Assembly (NCBI GenBank): GCA_026388155.1 | Contig: JAPLKI010000002.1 | Span: forward strand, 1-64,000 | Direction: 5' to 3' | Length of the DNA stretch: 64,000 nt | DNA from: Elusimicrobiota bacterium | Lineage (GTDB): Bacteria > Elusimicrobiota > Elusimicrobia > Elusimicrobiales > UBA9959 | Part shown: piece after piece, positions 60,215 through 64,000 of the stretch | Layout: each line of letters begins with the position of its first letter | Position numbering within the stretch: position 1 is the first letter of the stretch | Notes under the pieces: model-generated | What the model saw: only the letters and a program-made list of their open reading frames with translations | The model's database searches: none | Told to the model about the DNA's origin: nothing | Translations under genes and position numbers: made by a program

Positions 60215-61387
60215 ATGAAAGCAAAGCTAAAACTGGTAATAGTGGTCCTTTGGGCGCTATCTGCATGCGCGGCGGCGGCGGACGAAGGGGAGGTTTCTGT
60301 CTTTTTCAAGCTTTCGGAAGGGAGCTCTATCGGGGATTTTACTGCGGTGTTGCACAGGAATTTCCCCGACATAACGATAGAGCCTGTGGTTGGCGGAGTT
60401 TACCTGGCGAAAGAGAAAAGCGCCAAGGGAAACAGTCAGAGGCTTGCCGACAGGATCGGCGCCTTCAACATGGTGCAGGCGGTACAACCGAACACACTTG
60501 CTTACCCGCCCAAGCTTGACGCGGCGGCGGCGGAACCGGATAAAACCTGGTTTCTCACAAAGATCCGGGCCCCGCTTTTCTGGGAAAAAAGCAAAGGCAG
60601 CCGTTCCGTGCGGGTCCTCGTCTGCGACACCGGTGTTGAGTCGGGGCATCCGGACCTGCGCGGCAATGTCGGGACCGGGCTGAATTTTGTGGACGGCAGC
60701 GGCAATACCGAACCCACCGGCAACGGTCACGGCACCCGCATCGCCGGACTGATAGGCGCGCAGGGCGGGCATACCGGCATCGGCGCCTCCGGCGTGAACT
60801 GGGAGGTTCAAATTATCCCCGGTAAAATAACCAACAAGGCCGACGGCGCCACCGACCACTCCGACAGCGCGAAATGCATAAAGTGGGGCGCCGACCAGGG
60901 GATAAAGGTCGTTAACCTGAGCATCAGCAACGCCGCGGGCAACCTGGCCGTGCAGGAAGCCGCGGAGTATCTTTATAAAAAGGGCGGGATACTGGTAGTC
61001 TCAGCCGGCAATAAGGGCGAGTATCTCGACCTCCCCGATGATCCGCATATGATAGCGGTCGGAGGCACTAACGACCTGGATTGGCACCCGCCGGCTTACA
61101 ATACCGGGGCGTACGTGGACCTCTCCGCTCCGTCTTCCGCGCTTTATACCACCGATATGGGGGGAAAATATATAACAAGCAACGGCACTTCCCTGTCCGC
61201 CGCCATTGTTTCCGGCGCCGCGGCTCTTATTCTGTCGGTAAAACCGGAATTGACCGCCCAACAACTTATAGACCTCCTTCTGGCGTCTACGGCAGACTTG
61301 GGCGCTCCCGGCCGTGATGAGGTTTTCGGCGCGGGCCGCCTTGACCTGAAGAAGGCGCTGGAACTTTTAAGAGTCTTGCCTAAATAA
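60215..61387 (+). CDS. Secreted subtilisin-like protease with prodomain
   Basis: AAGGA precedes ATG 60215; the 60149 start overlaps the trypsin gene and is rejected. The 390-residue preproenzyme has a signal peptide (to about 22) and an I9-like prodomain (about 25-95; VSVFFKLSEG … MVQAVQPN). The S8 domain has Asp in VLVCDTGVESGH (about 136), His in GNGHGTRIAGL (about 172), Asn in VSAGNKG (about 267) and Ser in NGTSLSAAIVSGAAAL (about 327). All catalytic residues are present. A terminator follows at 61418. It is probably co-transcribed with the trypsin-like gene. Confidence 0.93.
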   Translation: MKAKLKLVIVVLWALSACAAAADEGEVSVFFKLSEGSSIGDFTAVLHRNFPDITIEPVVGGVYLAKEKSAKGNSQRLADRIGAFNMVQAVQPNTLAYPPKLDAAAAEPDKTWFLTKIRAPLFWEKSKGSRSVRVLVCDTGVESGHPDLRGNVGTGLNFVDGSGNTEPTGNGHGTRIAGLIGAQGGHTGIGASGVNWEVQIIPGKITNKADGATDHSDSAKCIKWGADQGIKVVNLSISNAAGNLAVQEAAEYLYKKGGILVVSAGNKGEYLDLPDDPHMIAVGGTNDLDWHPPAYNTGAYVDLSAPSSALYTTDMGGKYITSNGTSLSAAIVSGAAALILSVKPELTAQQLIDLLLASTADLGAPGRDEVFGAGRLDLKKALELLRVLPK

Positions 61388-61417
61388 ACGAACAGAGTCC
61401 TATCGTTCACGTAATTG

Positions 61418-61447
61418 CCGGAGGGCCGCAAGGCTCTCCGGTTTTGT
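61418..61447 (+). terminator. Rho-independent terminator
   Basis: CCGGAGGGC and GCTCTCCGG pair (one mismatch) around a 6-nt loop, followed by TTTTG. Confidence 0.75.
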
Positions 61448-61461
61448 TTCATATTTTTTCC

Positions 61462-61594
61462 GATTAAACCGCCGGCTTAGTTAAGGGTGCTTTTGATAAG
61501 CCGCCGCTCCTGGGTCAAATTACAACGCCGCTCTGGTTCTTCGTCCTCAGGTAAGTCATCGGCCGGCGGGGTAACCTTATATCATGAGGTTTTT
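61462..61594 (+). promoter_or_regulatory. R1 element upstream of the truncated family A gene
   Basis: The palindrome is decayed (GATTAAACC-N3-GGCTTAGTT) but the boxes are kept: GATAAGCCGCCGCTCCTGGG, CTCTGGTTCTTCGTCCTCAGG and GGTAACCTTATATCATGAGG. AAGGAGAG follows at 61631-61638. Confidence 0.8.
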
Positions 61595-61648
61595 GAATTG
61601 CGCGGTAAGTCTTATCCAGGATTGAATAAATAAGGAGAGTAATAAAAT

Positions 61649-61957
61649 ATGAAAAAACCGGCACTCTTAAAAATGAGTTTTGCAGATAGCGCGAATATAG
61701 CGCCGAGAGCCATGAAACATAGGCGGAAAACAACCATGCTTCTTTCTTCCTTGCTGATCACCGCACCCGGTTTTGCTTTTGCCGGACGAACGGCTTTAGA
61801 GAAGCTCAGGGGTATGGCGCAGACTGCGCCTGCTGTAGCTCCGGCCCTGGAGACTGCGGAAATGGAACTAACAGACGACGGCGAACAGGTTCTTTGGGGG
61901 TTATTCGAGGAAAGCGCCCCCGACCTGGGTGTTGGGACATCCGCGCATTATTTATAG
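61649..61957 (+). pseudogene. Truncated family A gene (N-terminal module only)
   Basis: The 102-residue frame begins MKKPALLKMSFADSANIAPR, with a signal peptide and TALEKLRGMAQTAP. These match the N termini of the 37462 lipase and 48823 family A proteins. It then has EQVLWGLFEESAPDLGV, which corresponds to the EQGFWESFEEG start of the family A body, and stops. The other ~650 residues are gone and a trypsin-like gene starts 24 nt later. It keeps a full R1 element and ribosome site, so a short secreted peptide may still be made. Confidence 0.7.
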
Positions 61958-61981
61958 ATAGTGTTGTGGACCATAAAACTT

Positions 61982-62974
61982 ATGAAAAGAACACTGAAAG
62001 CGATACTTGCCATGGCAATAATCTCCCCGCTATTATCCACCCCGGCTTTAGCGGTAGACAAAGGCATTTACGGCAGAGACGACCGCATAGAACTGTTTGA
62101 CGCTTCACCTGAAACTCGCAGACTCGCTGACTCAGTGGTTTCCTTATGGCAGTCGGTGGATATTCATTACAACTCCGCCGATAAGACATTCTCCCTTGAA
62201 ACCACTAACTTCGGCGACGATTTAAACCTCTGCCCCGGAGAAAGATTTAGGGAGCAGCCGAGGGGTCCGGGTTTGTGTTCCGGTTCCCTGGTGGGCGGCG
62301 ATTTGATCATGACCGCAGGCCACTGCGTGAAAGACCAGTCAGCGTGCAACGTCCTGAAGATAGTCTTCGGTTTCGCGTTTAAAAAAATTAGCCTTGCAGG
62401 CGACCCAAGTGAGATAGGAGTGAAAGATGTCTACTCGTGCAAAAAGATAATCGCGCACTCTACCGGAGACGAGCCCGATTACGCGCTCATCCAACTTGAC
62501 CGGAAAGTTGCCGGGCACAAGCCTCTGGTTATAAACAGAAGCCATAACCTTATAGCAGGCGACAAAGTGATGGTCATGGGCCACCCAAAAAGCCTGCCGC
62601 TTAAAATAGCCGCCGGCGGCACGGTCAGGGTCGTTTCTCCGTTAGACTATTTTGTCACGGACCTGGACACTTTCGCCGGTAATTCCGGCTCGCCTGTCAT
62701 CAATGCGGCGACCGGGCTTATAGAAGGTATACTGATCGGCGGCGACAATGACTTCATACAGACCCTTTCCGGCTGCGCGACCGTGGCCACCTACCCCCAA
62801 AACGGCGGCGGCGGCGAGTTCGCGACCGCAGTCTCCGCCCTCGAATCTTTCATACCGAAGCCGGCTAAGGGAAATAAATCCATGGAGATCTCTTTCCGGG
62901 ATGTGAAAACGCCTATCGGGACCCCGTCAGCGCAGCATGATCTCAGCCGCTATTTCGCCGCCGGCTTTCAGTGA
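61982..62974 (+). CDS. Secreted trypsin-like serine protease 2
   Basis: ATG 61982 opens into a signal peptide (to about 24); a TTG at 61961 is an alternative. The 330-residue protein begins its mature part with YGRDDRIELF, like the FGKDDRQELF of the 59266 protease. The S1 domain has His in MTAGHC (about 113), Asp in DYALIQLDR (about 167) and Ser in AGNSGSPV (about 237). It has no Pro/Ala linker. It lies directly after the truncated family A gene and may depend on that gene's R1 element for expression. Confidence 0.9.
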   Translation: MKRTLKAILAMAIISPLLSTPALAVDKGIYGRDDRIELFDASPETRRLADSVVSLWQSVDIHYNSADKTFSLETTNFGDDLNLCPGERFREQPRGPGLCSGSLVGGDLIMTAGHCVKDQSACNVLKIVFGFAFKKISLAGDPSEIGVKDVYSCKKIIAHSTGDEPDYALIQLDRKVAGHKPLVINRSHNLIAGDKVMVMGHPKSLPLKIAAGGTVRVVSPLDYFVTDLDTFAGNSGSPVINAATGLIEGILIGGDNDFIQTLSGCATVATYPQNGGGGEFATAVSALESFIPKPAKGNKSMEISFRDVKTPIGTPSAQHDLSRYFAAGFQ

Positions 62975-62989
62975 TCCGTAGCGGCTGGT

Positions 62990-63029
62990 TTTTAGGACTT
63001 AGTAAATTCATCGGCAAAATCTGTAAACA
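62990..63029 (+). repeat. R1 fragment (3' part)
   Basis: CGGCTGGTTTTTAGGACTTAG then AAATTCATCGGC … TGTAAAC resembles the second box and downstream part of R1; the palindrome is absent. It lies 16 nt before the next gene's start codon. Confidence 0.45.
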
Positions 63030-63045
63030 TTAAGGAAAGCGATTT

Positions 63046-63867
63046 ATGAAACCCATACAACTGCGGCAGAAAACTTTATCCGCGCTCATAGTCCTGGTTT
63101 TCTCGCCGGTTGTCATGTTTGCCCGGACATTGCCGGCGCTGTCGGAGGAATTGCCTATAAACAGCCACGACATCATAAGGTTTCTGAATAATTCCAGTTC
63201 CCTGGCGTCTGTTCCTGCTCCAACGCCGGTTCCCGCAGCCGCCGGGGAACAGCCCTCTGATTATGATTTTGACGAAAACGGAGACGATCAGGATGATCCC
63301 TCAAATAAGCCTCCTGTCAGACTTGACGGCGACGGTCACTTAACCATTTTTAATAATAAAACCTCTGAAACTCTTTCGGTCCAATACCGGGACAGCGCCG
63401 GGAACTATATTCCGGAAGCGGCCGAACGCGTCAGGCATTTCTTCCGCTGCCGCCTTACGGAAGAGGAACACGATATTGCTCCGGGCCTGCTGGAAATCCT
63501 GGACTCCTTACAGCACAAATTCGGCAACAGAACTATCACGCTTCTTTCAGGCTACCGCAGTCCGGAACTGAACGCCGCGCTGAGCCGCAAAAATCCGGGC
63601 GTTTCAAAACACAGCTTACATATGTCAGGCATGGCCGCCGACATTAATATCCAGGGAGTAAGGCTGACGGATTTAAGAGACGCCGCGCGCGCGCTTCAAG
63701 CCCGGAATACCGGAGGAGTCGGTTACTATCCCGGCAATGGGTTTGTGCATGTCGACACCGGAAGAGTGCGGAGCTGGACCGGCAAAGCCCGGGTCGTAAG
63801 TCATAAAAGGACAAAACATTTACACCGCCATTCAACAGCCGGCAGAAGGACCCGCCGCGCAAAATAA
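63046..63867 (+). CDS. Secreted M15/DUF882 (YcbK-like) peptidoglycan peptidase
   Basis: The 273-residue protein has a signal peptide (to about 26), a linker (VPAPTPVPAAAGEQP, about 58-72) and an acidic stretch (DENGDDQDDP). The peptidase domain follows (about 130-250): LLSGYRSPELNAAL, HSLHMSGMAADI and GFVHVDTGRVRSW contain the zinc-site His, Asp and His. YcbK-like enzymes cut peptide crosslinks in peptidoglycan. The basic tail (KRTKHLHRHSTAGRRTRRAK) is unusual. AAGGAAA lies upstream. Confidence 0.85.
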   Translation: MKPIQLRQKTLSALIVLVFSPVVMFARTLPALSEELPINSHDIIRFLNNSSSLASVPAPTPVPAAAGEQPSDYDFDENGDDQDDPSNKPPVRLDGDGHLTIFNNKTSETLSVQYRDSAGNYIPEAAERVRHFFRCRLTEEEHDIAPGLLEILDSLQHKFGNRTITLLSGYRSPELNAALSRKNPGVSKHSLHMSGMAADINIQGVRLTDLRDAARALQARNTGGVGYYPGNGFVHVDTGRVRSWTGKARVVSHKRTKHLHRHSTAGRRTRRAK

Positions 63868-63946
63868 ATTTTATTGCCGGGTAAGCTCTCTGCTTGCTCT
63901 CGCCTTCAAAGGCCATGAACTGGGTGGCAATCCTCTCCCCTGAATC

Positions 63947-64000
63947 CTAACTGAGCAATTTGTTCCCGCTGAAATACCAGAAGAAAGCGGCTATGGCGCC
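63947..64000 (-). CDS. Possible C terminus of a minus-strand membrane protein (partial)
   Basis: Reading from the window edge on the minus strand gives GAIAAFFWYFSGNKLLS and then TAG at 63947-63949. The hydrophobic composition fits a membrane-protein tail, but 17 residues are too few to be sure. From 63868 to 63946 I see no feature. Confidence 0.3.
   Translation of the reverse strand, partial: GAIAAFFWYFSGNKLLS

Noticed and set aside
18577-61594. A sigma-54 or flagellar-sigma promoter within R1
   Set aside because: No GG-N10-GC pair or TAAA-N15-GCCGATAA pattern fits the conserved blocks; only the AAACTTATAT -10-like block is consistent.
18577-63029. The R1 copies considered as CRISPR repeats or a MITE array
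   Set aside because: They are kilobases apart, always near gene starts in one orientation, without spacers or evident terminal inverted repeats and target duplications.
9022-63867. A phage or conjugative element as the basis of the island
   Set aside because: No integrase, terminase, capsid, relaxase or mating-pair gene is visible; the only mobile-element protein trace is the IS30-like fragment.

Overview
The window looks like a chromosome segment from a diderm, environmental bacterium of moderately high GC. I favour Elusimicrobiota on gene content and style, but no phylogenetic marker was searched, so the phylum is an inference. It falls into two parts that meet at a tRNA gene.

1-8.6 kb is ordinary core genome on the + strand: an MCE/MlaD-type lipid-transport protein, radA, a PIN-TRAM membrane protein, fused ispDF (isoprenoid precursors), a small lipoprotein-like gene, cysS and a PAP2 phosphatase. 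Stops and starts touch or overlap from ispDF onward. A tRNA-Gly(GCC) follows, with a 103-bp tandem repeat built partly from tRNA 3'-end sequence just downstream.

9-64 kb is a secretome island of about 45 genes. Almost every gene is on the + strand and begins with a signal peptide. The main exceptions are two near-identical minus-strand XRE/winged-helix regulators (19.9-20.7 and 47.8-48.6 kb). The exported products include proteases (papain-like, two trypsin-like, subtilase), an orphan prodomain-like protein, lipases and other alpha/beta-hydrolases, three zinc phospholipase C/P1-nuclease-fold proteins, a phospholipase D, an App1-type phosphatidate phosphatase, three CX5R phosphatases (one fused to a lipase), permuted NlpC/P60-like proteins and a ComEC-like metallo-hydrolase. 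Peptidoglycan enzymes are an L,D-transpeptidase, a NodB deacetylase and an M15 peptidase. There are also a protein with 15 C-x-A-Y-G-C motifs and four large paralogues (about 740-770 aa) of a family I do not recognise.

Two architectural themes stand out. First, a conserved ~130-bp element (R1: palindrome GGTTAAGCC-N3-GGCTTAACC, two conserved boxes, then AAACTTATAT) lies upstream of many of these genes and also forms the intergenic region between each regulator and its divergent neighbour. This suggests a regulon. Second, the signal peptide plus a short 'ALxxL' helix and a Pro/Ala linker are shared, in several distinct versions, by enzymes whose catalytic domains are unrelated. It looks as if a promoter + signal + pro-region cassette has been repeatedly attached to new domains.

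The island also carries small palindromic repeats: R2 (~130 bp), R3 (~46 bp) and R4 (~41-bp hairpin with 5-bp flanking direct repeats). R3 is inserted in an R2 copy, and an R4 is inserted in an R3 copy. A fragment of an IS30-like transposase is also present. The inventory (lipid, protein and cell-wall hydrolysis under common control) would suit predation, scavenging or host interaction; that role is inference.
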